Assembly (NCBI GenBank): GCA_021018995.1
Contig: CM037587.1
Span: 4,218,866-4,282,865, forward strand
Origin: Chloranthus sessilifolius
Taxonomy: Eukaryota; Streptophyta; Magnoliopsida; Chloranthales; Chloranthaceae
Direction of reading: 5' to 3'
DNA length: 64,000 bases
Shown: piece after piece, positions 10,591 to 22,387 of the stretch
How the letters are laid out: each line of letters starts with the position of its first letter
Position numbering within the stretch: the first letter of the stretch is position 1
Translations under genes and position numbers: made by a program
The notes under the pieces: model-generated
What the model saw: the letters and a program-made list of their open reading frames with translations, nothing else
The model's database searches: none
What the model was told of the DNA's origin: nothing

Positions 10591-12240
10591 TCAGGGTATC
10601 ATTCTTTGCATAACATACATTTGAGTCAATACATCCTGTAAATATGTTGCGGCCCTACGGAATATAGACATGAGGTAGAGTACTGAAGGCAGGGTACCCA
10701 AGAAACACATACTGAATGATTTTTCCATCAAGTTTATGTCTTTGGGGACAAAAATCTTGAACAAAACAGGTGCACCCAAAGAATTTGGGCTTAATCAAAT
10801 AAAGTAACAATAGGCCTAAGGATATGAAAAGAAGTTGGGCCTTTCAAGATACAACTCGAGGTACGGTTAATGATATGAATTGCAGGAACTAAAGCATCAA
10901 AGGAATAGGATTGGAGAACATGCATCCCCCATAGAAGAGATCTCGTGATGTCCATACGATGTCTATTTTTATGATATGTAACACCATTTTGTTGTGGAGT
11001 GCATGGACAGGCATGTTAATCCATGATTCCCATCTTCTCCAGATAACACTTGAAGGAAATAAAACTGTATTCTCCACCATTATCAAAATGAAGAGCCTTA
11101 ATAGACTTATCAAACTGAGTTTGGACCATAATAAATAAATTGATAAAAGTGGGGAGCACCTCCCCTCGAGTTTTAAGCAAATACACCCAAGTAGGGAATG
11201 ATCATCAATAAATGTGACATAATATCGAACACCGTCAAAAGTATTGCTAAGAGCTGGTTCCAAACCTCACTATGCACAAGGTTGAATAAACAATCACTAC
11301 AATGCATACGAGGGAAAAACTAAGTGCGAGTATGCTTTGAGAGTTCACAAGTGTGACATTGGAATTTACGAGCACTACATGCACTTTTGAATACAGAAAC
11401 CGACAAACACAAATGTTGAAGATCAGCATGTCCAAGACAGGCATGGCACGAACTCAAGGTGTTTTTGGTAAAGGTTTTGCGATTAGATGAGGGCAAAACA
11501 TGAACCCTAGGAGCAAAAGCAGAGCTCATATCAACGTCAAAGGAGTAAAGGTCATCCTTCTCATATCCTCTGCCAATAACCTTCTTAGTCGTTAGGTCTT
11601 GAAGAATGCAGTGAGAAGCATGGGTCAAAATTTCATTCGATACCGATACGTATCGGTTTCGGACTGGGACGATACGGTACATTCAATGTACTGTATCGTC
11701 CATTTTGTATACATATGCCCGGACGATACATTCAATGTACCGTCCGGTATTTTACTATTCCGATACGTATCGGTTTTGAGCTCGGATGATACGTATCGGA
11801 TACCCGGCATTTTGACCCATGGTGAGAAGGCAAAAAGGTCACAGTACAGATTTTATCAAACGAAGCACATATAAAAAATTGACATAAAGATTTGGAACAT
11901 GAAGAACATCAGTGAGTGAGAGGTCAGAGGATAAGAGAAAACTACTCATTCTAAACAGGAGCCATTGGCCAAGCAAACCTACCTGGATAATGAGTGAGGA
12001 GCAGATGATGAAAATAAGTAAGGCTCACCAGTCATATATGTGGCACCTGAGTCTATAATCCAAGTAGGAGCATATGAAGATATATGGCAGGGTCAGCAAA
12101 TGATGCAAAGGAACATGGAGGGACTGTAGCAGAAGCGATCTGAGAAGCAATAAGTCTCCCCTAAAATTCGTAGGCTCGGCATGCAAATCCATCTCCAAAA
12201 CAGAATTTATTTTAGATCTCACAAAGAAGAAAATTCAATT
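10591..12240 (-). pseudogene. Ty1/Copia pol remnant 2 (protease, pre-integrase, integrase)
   Basis: Minus strand. A protease motif WIIDSGAT is readable near 12060. The pre-integrase zinc-finger area 'CHACLGHADLQHL' (about 11440) and an HTCELSKHTRT block (near 11330) follow, then 'YYVTFIDDHS' of the integrase core (11200) and a degraded 'NGV' region (10980). The downstream 'KCTCFVQDF..CFLG' region lies at 10760-10680. The fragment stops about where the gag of remnant 1 begins, so two truncated copies sit head to tail. A MITE (11619-11821) interrupts it. Confidence 0.78.
11619..11821. mobile_element. hAT-type MITE, 203 bp, TSD GTGAGAAG
   Basis: Starts CATGGGTCAAAATTTC and ends GCATTTTGACCCATG. 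Perfect 8-bp duplications GTGAGAAG lie at 11611-11618 and 11822-11829. The interior is made of 'gatacgtatcgg' and 'gatacattcaatgta' units. The right ends of this MITE and of the transposase-bearing element at 20728-29370 (ATTTTGACCCATG) are identical, and both carry the same internal 'gatacattcaatgta' words, making it the best candidate derivative. Confidence 0.93.
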
Positions 12241-12747
12241 ACCGACAGTTCAAACCAGCACTGTGTGGGAAACACATCCATGTTAAAAAGTAAATGTGGG
12301 AAAGACATCCACAAACAACGGAAAAGGAGGAAACTATCTCCCTTTCAGGACTTTCAATAAACACATTATTAGAACCGGCTCCACAAAATAGCCATACTTT
12401 CAGTCATGGTTTCCATAAATTTACAACAAGCATCCACATCAAATTTGGTGGTGTCATATACCAGAACGTGTTCAAAGCAATTCTCAAAGAGACCAGACTT
12501 CCAACATGTCATAAAATCAAATCTGAAAGAAACGAGTCTCCCAACGCAGCTCAAAAAGAAGTTCATAACAACTCTTAGACTCCATCAAATAAGGTATAAA
12601 ACACCAAAAAAAATCCTAAAATAACCATATATATCCAGCACAAGAACTAGAGCTAGATGGAGAAACAGAGGAGGCGAGAAAGCACGACACCCACGAGAAT
12701 CAATACCGTAAACTCAGATCTGCACCAAATGAACTAAAACTGTACTA

Positions 12748-12827
<80 letters not shown>

Positions 12828-12950
12828 AAACAATTGGCCAGCAGCCAAAAGGCAAGCGTAGGCGAGGCGAGGGCCCCATTGCCTAGGTGTGCCTAGCGCC
12901 TTAATAAACTTTCGTTTGCCTAGTGGTCACTGCTCAAATGGAAGTCCGCC
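12241..12950. other. No recognisable gene; (TA)n run at 12752-12824
   Basis: Positions 12241-12640 may be further decayed Copia sequence, but no motif is readable. A (TA)n run of about 73 bp follows. Positions 12840-12910 read 'ggcgaggcgaggg..gcctaggtgtgcctagcgcc', a word also found at 51130-51180. Confidence 0.4.
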
Positions 12951-13030
12951 ACATGAGCCTCACCTAGTGCTCAAAGGGTCCACCGCATGGGCCCCACCTA
13001 GTGCTCAAAGGGTCCACCGCATGAGCCCCA
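12951..13030. repeat. Short tandem repeat, unit about 34 bp
   Basis: Two full units and one partial unit of 'cacctagtgctcaaaggg' followed by 'tccaccgcatgagcccc', with one or two base changes between units. Confidence 0.8.
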
Positions 13031-13655
13031 TCTATCACTTTTAACAACCTTTCCAGCTTCCACTTCATTAGAATTACAGATGCCAAAGAGATCTAGAAAA
13101 GTTAATTCCAGGCAATTGTTTTGGTCCTAATGAGACTACCTCCTCCTACCAGTCCCCGGTTCCCCAGGGAGCTACCATCGAAATTAGATTTTAACATGTC
13201 TCTAAGAGGTGGTAACCAAAACTTCGATATTTTGTACTTTTCACGCCAAGCTGCCAGCAACTCCCTCAACATCTTAAATCACCCTCTTTTACAAATCAAA
13301 ATTGCAGAGAAACAAGGGCCTAACCAATACTACGCTTTTTTACTTCAGTTTCTATGCCCTAAAGCAGTACTGGCTTTATTCAGAAAAGTCAGATTGTTCC
13401 TTTCAATACAAATGACAGCGCATTTCCTTTCTCAAAGAAAATGTGTGAATGTGTACTCTTTCTATTGATTTTATTAACAATCTGAATCTATTTCTGAAGC
13501 AACATGGTTTGCCACACCATGAAGTCATAGTCACAAACATATCCGATTTTTCAAAAAATCAGAAAAAGTTGGCGACTTGCAGTGACGCAGGACAACGACC
13601 CTAAAACACATGAATGATAATGAAATGAAAATGTGCCGAAATTAAACTGATTAAT

Positions 13656-14524
13656 TGGCGTGGATGCCGAGTACGTGGACATTGGTTTTGGATCACATCG
13701 CTTCTACCGGCGTCGAATGAAGTGAAGAGGGAGCCCGAGCACCGCAGCTTCAAGGAAAAAAGAATATTATTTTTTATGAACAGTGATTGTGAACAGTGAC
13801 GGACGTCCGTGAACAGTGACGGACATCCGTGATAAATAGTGTCGGACATCCGTGATTTTGACCCCCCACTGTCCTAGGTCACGGAAGTCCGTGGGACACT
13901 ACGGACGTCTGGACGTCCGTAGGCGTCGTGACGGGGTTTTCTAATTTTGCGAAATTTTCCTTTTTTGGTCTTTTATTATTATTAGAACTCTTTATTTCGA
14001 ATTAATTACTGGTAGCCTATATAAGGAGGCTTGTAAAGACAATTTAATGAGTTTTGAATATTTTGAATGCATTATTGCTTGAATATTATTCTTCCCGAGA
14101 TGAGTTTGGTGTAAGGCCAAGGGAGTGATTCTCATATATCTTCTTGCTTATCTTTTGTCATCTATTTTCTTGATCTTTCATTATATTTGTTATTTATTGA
14201 TCTCTGTTTTTCTAAATCCCAATCTATTGATTTCTTGATCCCAAAACCATGAACCTTTTTTTTTGAAACCCTAAATCAATCAGAGCCAAAACCCTTTTCT
14301 AAACCATAAACCTAAACCAAACCATAAGCCTATTACAAAACCATAAACCTAATTCCGCAACCCTGATTCAAGCATGTGAATCTACATCGGGTTGAAGACG
14401 AACGCCCAAGCTTGGATCGAGTATCGAGTTAATTTTGAGATTAAGCTTGAATTAATTTTATTTAATTTCGGCCAAATTACATCAAAATCATATTCACGCA
14501 TTTTAGGGTTACCGTCCCTCATCA
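13656..14524 (+). repeat. 5' LTR of the plus-strand chromovirus
   Basis: Starts TGGCGTGGATGCC (TGACGGGGACGCC in the 3' copy) and ends CCTCATCA. The U3 has palindromic ACGGACGTCCGT-type units spaced by 'gaacagtg' (about 13785-13925). A TATA box lies in CCTATATAAGG (14018-14025). Confidence 0.88.
14018..14025 (+). promoter_or_regulatory. LTR TATA box
   Basis: TATATAAG, roughly 500 bp before the LTR end. The same position is conserved in the 3' LTR (about 18784), the solo LTR at 49220 (49519-49527) and, inverted, in both LTRs of the minus-strand element. It probably sets the retroelement transcription start. Confidence 0.6.
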
Positions 14525-14528
14525 GTTT

Positions 14529-14541
14529 TGATATCAGAGCC
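14529..14541 (+). other. Primer-binding site (initiator-Met tRNA type)
   Basis: TGATATCAGAGCC, four bases after the 5' LTR. It differs by one base from TGGTATCAGAGCC, the usual complement of the plant initiator-Met tRNA 3' end. Confidence 0.8.
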
Positions 14542-14657
14542 GTAGGTTTCTAGGTTAGGGCATCTTTGCTTGTCATATTTATTTTATTGCATCGTTTTTC
14601 TTTTGTGAGTCCATATTGCATTCCATATCAGAACCCTATTAGGAATTTGTTATCACA

Positions 14658-17600
14658 ATGGACTCGAGTACGATTATCAATGCCCTTAACGGTATGCGAG
14701 AAGAGTGGGGTGCGATAAATGCACGTCTAAATACCATAGAGCAAGCCCAAACATCCCTAGGAGTTGGTAATGATAGATTGCGTGGTTGAATCAACCAACT
14801 GGAAGCGATTGGTGAACTTGAGGATCAACACCAAGGGCACCATGGTCACCAAGGTAATCGAAATTAGAATCGTAAGAATCCTCATAGAGATGACTATGAT
14901 CCCGAAGTTCAACTCCTTAAGAATGTCAGAGTTCGGATTCCAACTTTCGATGGAAGAATGGACCCTACAGTCTTCCTCAATTGGCTTTCCCACATAGACC
15001 AACACTTTGATTGGTATACCATGAATGACGACCGTTGTGTCAGACTCGCTAAAATGAAATTGGTTGGTCAAACTCGACTTTTCTGGCTCAATGTCGAGCG
15101 CATTAGGGTGAATGCGGGTTGTCCTCCCATTACCTGTTGGGACGACATGAAGGAATGACTTACTGAGAAGTATGTTCCTTTATCATACAATCAGTGGCAA
15201 AATTTACGCCAAGGTGGTATGCCCGTGACCAATTACATTGCCAAATTCGAAGAATTCATGATGAGGGCCAAAGTATCGGAAGACCCTGAAATCATTCTCT
15301 AGATTCTGCACCGGATTGCGACTCGATTTGCAAAAAGAATTGATTTCTCACCCCATGGAAACTCTTGAAATATGCTATGCCGTTGTGTAAGATCTTCAGC
15401 GATATTTGAAAACCTCAGTGGTGAAGAGAACCGAGCCACAATTTGGTGGTCAATGCTCCGGTGAAGGACGATTTAATCCTCCTCCCAAGCCTACACAACC
15501 TGTCCCTACCAATACGAGGTTTGAAAGGGGAAAAGGTGTAGTTGGAGAATCTTCAAGGGGCAGCTCTTCAGTAAAGTGTTATAAATGTCATGGGATTGGA
15601 CACATTGCAGTCAATGCCCTACAAAAGACCCCCAAAGGAATCTCCTCATCGAGGGAGAGGAAGATGAAGGAGATATAGTGGTTGAAGAAGTGTTTGAGCC
15701 GGACAACACGCCTAGTGATGAGGAGGGTGATGCTATTAGCTATGCTTCAGTTGTGACGTGTGCCCTTGTACAGCCTCAATGGGATGAAAAGGATGATTGG
15801 CGAAGGGAGAACATTTTTCACACCTTTGCCATATTTGGAGAAAAGAATTATAAGGTCATCGTGGATAGCGGTAGTTGCACTAATGTAGTGTCAACTCATG
15901 CCGTACGCCGCTTAGGGCTTAAACCCGAAGCCCACCCGAGACCTTATAAGGTCGCATGGGTTGACTCTTCATCCTTTCCCGTGTCGAAAAGGTGTCGTGT
16001 ACCGATTCAATTAGGTTCTTATTCGGACACCTTATGGTGTGATATCGTGCCGATGAATGTGGGCCATATCATTTTGGGAAGGCCGTGGCTCTAAGACATG
16101 AACGTGACTCTTTATGGTCGATCAAACATATGCACGTTCATGGATAAGGGCAAGAAAGTCTTTGCCTCCCAAAACGCCATCGACCAACAAAGTCGAGAAG
16201 AAGGGCGAGTTTTCTAAATCCATTAATATTGTGAACCCTTCTGAATTCGAGAAAGCATTGTTAGATAAGAGTGTGGTGTACGTAGTTGTCACCGTTGAGA
16301 GTATTCCTGAGTCAGTGAGCGAGTGTCCCAAGGAGGTTGAGCCAATCCTGAAAGAGTTTACAGATGTCTTCCCTGAAGAGTTACCAAACGAACTCCCTCC
16401 CCTGCGTGATATCCAACACGCAATAGACTTGGTTCCCGGATCTACCTAATCGAACCCGCCGCACTACAGGTTGAATCCGGTTGAGCACACCGAGTTGACT
16501 CGGCAAGTCAATGAGCTCCTTCAGAAGGGGTTCATCCAAGAGAGCATGAGCCCGTGTGTCATACCTGCCCTACTCACTTATAAGAAAGATGGTACATGGC
16601 GTATGTATGTGGATAGCCGTGTAATCAATAAGATTACGGTTAAGTATCGGTTTCCTATACCAAGGCTCAATGACATGCTCGATATGATGGTTGGTGTCAC
16701 TATCTTTTCAAAGATAGACCTTAAGAGTGGCTACCATCAAGTTCGAATCCGCCTTAGTGATAAGTGAAAAATCGCTTTTAAGACTAAGGATGGTCTTTAT
16801 GAGTGGACGGTCATGCCTTTTGGGCTTTCTGACGCCCCGAGTACTTTCATGAGATTCATGACCCATGTGTTGAAGCCGTTTCTAGGCAAATTCCTTGTTG
16901 TTTATTTCGATGACATCCTGACCTATAGTCATGACAAGGATCAGCACTTGAACCACCTTAGGTTGATTTGTGAAACCCTCAAGGGCAAGAAGTTGTTTGC
17001 AAATCTCAAAAAGTGCACCTCTACGAGCGTAACAGTTTTATTACGCCCAAAATGTCCGGCCATCCCTCCAGCATGTAACTCCCAAATGAGAAAGTCACGC
17101 AATGAAGTGCGAGGGATGCAAAGGCGCTTGCGCTTGAGGGTTTCTAAAACTCTGCGGAAGCACACCCTGTTACCTGTACCACACACACACCATGGCAAGA
17201 CCTCTCAATGGACTTCATACTTGGACTTTCTAAAACTCCGCAGACAAACAAAATACCGGCTTGTACACCCTGTTACCTGTACCACACACACCGTGGCAGG
17301 ACCCCTCAATGAACTTCGTGCTTGGACTTTCTAAAACTTCGTGGTAGCACGATTCCATCCTTGCCGTAGTAAACCGATTTTCCAAGATGGCCCACTTTAT
17401 ACCGTTTTCTAAGACCTCGGATGCATCTCACATTGCTAAATTGTTCTTCACGGAGGTAGTACGTCTTCATGGGTTGCCCTTAACCATTGTGTCTGATAGG
17501 GATGTCAAATTCACTAGCTCTTTTTGGAAGACACTTTGGCACATGATGGGCGCACTGCTTCAATTCTCGACAGCTTATCACCCTTAAATGGATGGCCAAA

Positions 17601-18425
17601 CCAAAAGCACCAATAGGAGCTTGGGAATCTCTTTCGTAGTCTTATCGGTGATCATGTTAGGACCTGGGATACCATTTTGCCCACAACTGAGTTTGCTTAT
17701 AATAATTCTATCAATAGGTTCATAGGCATGAGTCCTTTTGAGGTAGTACATGGTAATAGGCCTAGGACCCCACTAGATTTGATCCCATGTTTGCATCCCA
17801 TAGAGTGTCAGAGTCTGCCGATGCATTTGCACAACACATACATATCTTGCATGCCGAAATTAAATAGAAGATTAATTCAAGCAATACTCATTATAAATTA
17901 TTTGTAGATACTCACAGGCGTTTTAAAGAATATCACTGGGTGATTATGTGATGGTCCGGGTTAGGCCTGAGCCGTTTCCATCGAGATCCGCAAAGAAGCT
18001 CCAATCTCGAGGCGCTGGACCTTTTAGCATTTTGGCTAAGAGTGGTCCTATTGCATATGTGCTTGAGCTTCCTCCAAGTACGGGGGTTAGTTCAACGTTC
18101 AATGTGGAGGACTTGGTTCCTAACTTGGGTTTCACCCCACCTCCTGCAAACCCATTCCTGCCACCTCATAGCCCCAACCCTAACCCAACCTTGCAGCCTG
18201 TACCTCTTCCTTCCCCGAGCAGACAGAGAATAGATGAGATAGAGGATATAATCAATAATCATGTCGTCTCCACACGATGAGGGATTCCAGAAGTACTTGA
18301 TTAAATGGGTCAGAAAATTGGAGTCCGAAAACACTGATCCACGAGAATGACGTCTGTCGCTTAAACCCTGACTTGATCGACATCTACCACGAGCGTGTTT
18401 CATCGGTGATAAAATATTTTTGGTC
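14658..18425 (+). pseudogene. Chromovirus gag-pol, degenerate (gag, protease, RT, rearranged integrase, chromodomain)
   Basis: The start is at 14658 ([17 protein letters not shown]). Gag includes '[19 protein letters not shown]' (14930-15000) and a broken zinc knuckle 'CYKCHGIGHIA' (about 15577). The protease is [13 protein letters not shown] (about 15857). RT covers 16471-17010 with [13 protein letters not shown] and the active site YFDDIL (about 16904). After 'LFANLKKCT' (17020) the sequence jumps to an inverted integrase zinc-finger piece, then to a duplicated integrase start. The core is at 17387-17900 ([13 protein letters not shown]). A frayed chromodomain (IEDIINNHVVSTR) lies at 18235-18400. 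RNase H is missing, and stops and frameshifts occur throughout. Confidence 0.88.
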
Positions 18426-18434
18426 CAGGGGAAT
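18424..18434 (+). other. Polypurine tract
   Basis: TCCAGGGGAAT directly before the 3' LTR; the minus-strand element has TCTAGGGGAAT at the same place. Confidence 0.7.
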
Positions 18435-19408
18435 TGACGGGGACGCCGAGTACATGGACATTAGTTTTGAACCACATCGCTTCTACCGGCATCAAAAGAA
18501 GTGAAGAGGGAGCCCGAGTACCGCAACTTCAAGGAAAAAAATTATTTTTTATGAACAGTGATTGTGAATAGTGACGGACGTCCGTGAACCGTGACGGACA
18601 TCCGTGGTGAACAGTGTCGGACATCCGTGATTTTGACCCCCATTGTCCGTAGGTCACGGACAACCGTGGGGCACTACGGACGTCCGTGGGCGTTGTGACG
18701 GGGTTTTCTAATTTTGCGAAATTTTTATTTTTCAGTCTTTTATTATTATTAGGACTCTTTATTTCAAATTAATTATGAGTGGCCTATATAAGGAGGTTTG
18801 TAAAGACAATTTAATGAGTTTTGAATATTTTGAATGCATTATTGCTTGAATATTCTTCTTCCCGACATGGGTTTGGTGTGAGACCAAGGGAGTGATTCCC
18901 ATATCTTCTTGCTTATCTTTTGTTATCTATTTTCTTGATCTTTCATTATATTTGCTATTTATTGATCTCTGCTTGCTATTCTAAATCCCAATCTATTGAT
19001 TTCTTGATCCCAAAACCCGAAACCTTTTTTTTTGAAACTCTAAATCAATCAGAGCCAAAACCCTTTTCTAAACTATAAACCTAAACCAAACCATAAGCCT
19101 ATTACAAAACCATAAACGTAATTCTGCAACCCTGGTTTGAGCCTGTGAATTTACATCGGGTCGAAGATAAACGCCCAAGCCTGGAAAAGCGAGAGTTCTA
19201 TCTCTAGGCCCAATCCTGCCTTAAATCTAACGGTACTTGCACATGGGACTGAATCCTAGTCGGATCTCCCGTGATCTACTTATTTGCATTCTTTGAACTT
19301 GAAGGTATCGAGTTAATTTTGAGATTAAGCTTGAATTAATTTTATTTAATTTTGACCAAATTACATCAAAATCATATTTGCGCATTTTAGGGTTACTGTC
19401 CCGCATCA
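18435..19408 (+). repeat. 3' LTR of the plus-strand chromovirus
   Basis: Starts TGACGGGGACGCC and ends CCCGCATCA, 974 bp. It keeps the segment around 19175-19305 that is lost from the 5' LTR, plus the same ACGGACGTCCGT-type U3 units (18570-18690). Confidence 0.9.
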
Positions 19409-21544
19409 TTAATTCAAACATAAATCTCAAAATATGGCGTTCGCTCAAAGTTCCAAAATGAAATCACTAAATCTTGCTAGGGCTTGTTGAATCAGATTGA
19501 TCATCCAACGATTCAGATGAAAGCTATGGTTTGGGATTTCGAAATATTCACCTAGAAATTGGATGCAATAGGTCTAAGGGGATCGGAAAGATAGCAGCAA
19601 ATAGAGAAAATAGAGAAATAAAGATAGACAAGATTAGAAAATAATGGGCATCGCACCATTGGCCTCACAACAAACCATCCCGGAAAAGAAGAATCACTCT
19701 CCTTGCAAACTCATCTCAAGCTTAAAGTAAATAGCCTTTTTTCATTAATCATCAACTGCCTTCAAAAGGCTTACAAAAGATGTTTTGTGGTAAGCATAAA
19801 CAAAAAAACCCTAAAACAGAAAAATTACGAAACTACCCTAAAATGATTATATTCGACTCAAAAGAAAACGTAGGAAAAGTACTAAAATTGTCAAAGCTCG
19901 ACATCGACTCGCTCGAGCGACAACCGATGCTCACTCGAGCGACAACCAATGCTTGCTCGAGTGACTTGTTCTAAAGAAAAATCTTCTACACTTTTCAATG
20001 TCTCGCTCGAGCGACAACCGATGCTCACTCGAGCGATTTTTGGCTCAAAGTTAGGCCTTATTTTTGAAGCCTTCTCGCTCGACCGGGAAGTGAGGTCGCT
20101 TGAGCGAGTTTGGGAAGTGCGTCCTCCCTAAGGCCTGGTTCTAGTTCCCTTTCTGTTTCTCCCGACGCCGGTATACGCGATATGGTCCAAAACCGATGTC
20201 CATAGTGTCGGCGTCCCCGTCATGCAGTCATCCCGACTTTATCGCCGATTAATCGGTTAAGCCGTGACTCAGCCAATTAATCGGCGATTTTTGTTATGTT
20301 GTCTAGTTTTTTTTCTTTTTTTTTTCACTTATGCTTAAAGGAAAAAAAAAATCTCTAGGTTTTGTACCATTTTGTTTATAAAACACCTTTAGTTTTTGCC
20401 TATTTTGTTCATTATAATCATTAGTGGGTAATGTTTATGATATTATTTTATTTTATTTTTTTGAATTTTTTATTTTCCCGACTTTTTTCGACTTTAACCG
20501 ATTTTTCCTGACTTAAACCCTTGGTGATCTATTGCGGACTCTTGACTTTGTGACTATGCATGAAGTGTTGATAAATGAACATGCCTTTGCAGTTTTATAT
20601 CCGCAGAAAGAAAGCCCAATGATTAACAAGCTGAACCTACAGAATACAGCAAGGACTAAAATAAAACACTAGTGGGTAATGTTACCTTAATACATGGCAC
20701 GTGTGTCAAGTACCAAGGTGCTATAAGCAGGGGTCAAAACATTGGCTTCGTATGCCTCTTAAAACTATGTAATTATCGTCTGATACGGGCAATTTATCTC
20801 CTATATCGCCCGTATCGGATGATAAATTAAAATTATATGACGATAATTTCAATTTATTATCTGATAATTTCAGTATTTTATGAAGCCCCTTAAAACCTTC
20901 AAATTATCGGACGATAAGGGCAAATTATCGCCCGTAGCGTTTGATAAATTGAAATTATTGTCCGATAATTTCAATTTTTGGCTGTAGGCCCACCCACTTT
21001 AGACCCGCGGGTTTGGGGGGTTTTTATGCGATTTCAACCCCTTTTTTCCCTTAGTTTCTCCTCTTTCTCAACTGCATCTTCTTCCTCTACCTTAACAACC
21101 GGGAGAACAAAAGTGAGCCTACAGACCGCCCGAAAAGCTCGGAATCGTCACGTTTTCGCCAGAGATCATCGCATAGGTATCATGTTCCATCATATAAGTT
21201 GTTTTTTCCTTTATTTGCTTGTATTTTTAAGCTATTTTCACTAGATCTACCCATAAATGTGGTAGATCTAGTGAAAAGTAGATATACCCACTAGATCTAT
21301 AGTTTGGGGGGTTTATTTAAGATCTACCCTTAAATATGGTAGATCTTGAATTTTTAAGCCTAAAGTAGGGGGTTTTGTGTTAAACCACCCTAATTTGAGC
21401 CTATAATGAGTCAAATTTTGAGGACTATGTGGGTCAATTTATAGAATTATTTATTAAATAGTAATATGTGGGTCAATTTCTAACTATGGGATTTATGTGG
21501 GTCATTTTATAACTTAATTTATTTATTTTGAGGTTTATGTGGGT

Positions 21545-21990
21545 CAATTTGATAATAATTATGGGGTTTATGTGTGTCACATACCCCATGACACATGTAA
21601 TTAATGCGTCACATGTGACACATACCCCATGACACATCAGTTACACATGTGTCACATGTGTCGCATGTGTCATGGGGTATGTGCATGTGTCATGGGGTAT
21701 GTGACACATCAATTACACATGTCACATGTGTCGCGACACATGTAATTGATGTGTCACATGTGTCACACATGTGACACATACCCCAGGACACATCAATTAC
21801 ACATGCGTCACATGTGTCGCATGTGACACAAGTGACACATCAATTACACATGTGTCGCGACACATGTAATTGATGTGTAACCTGTCTCACACATGTGACA
21901 CATACCCCATGACACATCAATTACACATGTGTCATGGGTTATATGACACATCAATTACACATGTCACACATACCACATGATACATGTGAC
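21545..21990. repeat. Dense array of GTGACACA/TGTGTCAC words
   Basis: About 450 bp built from 'cacatgtgacacat', 'accccatgacacatcaa' and 'ttacacatgtgtc' words in both orientations. It lies between the left subterminal region and the transposase gene of the hAT element. The words are palindromic and irregularly spaced, so this is not a simple satellite or a CRISPR array. Confidence 0.85.
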
Positions 21991-22387
21991 ACATCAATTT
22001 CAAATAAATATGATTTTCAAATATTTCAAAAATTAGAATAATATGATTTTATAATATTTTCAAAATTAGAATAATATCAACTAAATACTATTTTCAAATG
22101 TAATCTAAAATTTTTAAAATTTTCAAAAGTTTTAGAATAATATAAAATAAATATGGAAAAATATAATCTAATATTCTAAAAATAAGAATAATATGAAATA
22201 AATTTGATAAAATATAATCTAATATTTTAAAAATAAGAATAATATGAAATAAATTTTCAAATGTAATCTAAATTTTTTAAAAATTAGAATAATATCAAAT
22301 AAATTTGATTTTCAAGTGTAATCTAAATGTTTTAATTTAATCCAATCGTTTGCTCACTCATGTAGGTGAAATAAATAAATATGATAC

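Larger units (their letters stand above)
13656..19408 (+). mobile_element. Ty3/Gypsy chromovirus, two LTRs, defective; TSD TTAAT
   Basis: The 5' LTR is 13656-14524 (869 bp) and the 3' LTR 18435-19408 (974 bp), flanked by TTAAT at 13651-13655 and 19409-19413. The 5' LTR lacks about 100 bp present in the 3' copy (about 19175-19305). A primer site at 14529-14541 and a purine-rich tract at 18424-18434 are in place. The coding region is broken, lacks RNase H and holds an inverted piece of integrase, so transposition would need help from another copy. The insertion lies inside an older solo LTR of the same superfamily. Confidence 0.93.
13583..20222 (-). mobile_element. Minus-strand Gypsy solo LTR, interrupted by a complete element; TSD TGCAG
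   Basis: The plus-strand left end TGACGCAGGACAACGACCC and right end GGCGTCCCCGTCA match the inverted LTR ends of the chromovirus at 35065-41836. Perfect 5-bp duplications TGCAG flank it (13578-13582, 20223-20227). Its own sequence is 13583-13655 plus 19414-20222, about 880 bp, a normal LTR length here. The element at 13656-19408 inserted 73 bp from its left end. Its U3 carries 'ctcgagcga' palindromic units around 19910-20105. Confidence 0.92.
13526..20558. mobile_element. hAT-like MITE (388 bp of own sequence) split by nested LTR insertions, TSD CATGAAGT
   Basis: Ends CATAGTCACAAA and TTTGTGACTATG are perfect 12-bp inverted repeats. They are flanked by perfect 8-bp duplications CATGAAGT at 13518-13525 and 20559-20566. 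Removing the solo LTR at 13583-20222 plus one TGCAG leaves about 388 bp, colinear with the uninterrupted relative at 44749-45168. Shared blocks are 'ggcgacttgcagtcatccc', 'ccgattaatcgg' and the 3' 'gacttagaccctt' stretch. Confidence 0.93.

Noticed and set aside
13121-13468. 115-codon open frame
   Set aside because: No recognisable domain and close to degenerate repeats; composition does not support coding.
16941-17198. Minus-strand frame with an HFGRNKT zinc-finger motif, as a separate gene
   Set aside because: It is an inverted fragment of the chromovirus's own integrase, not an independent gene.
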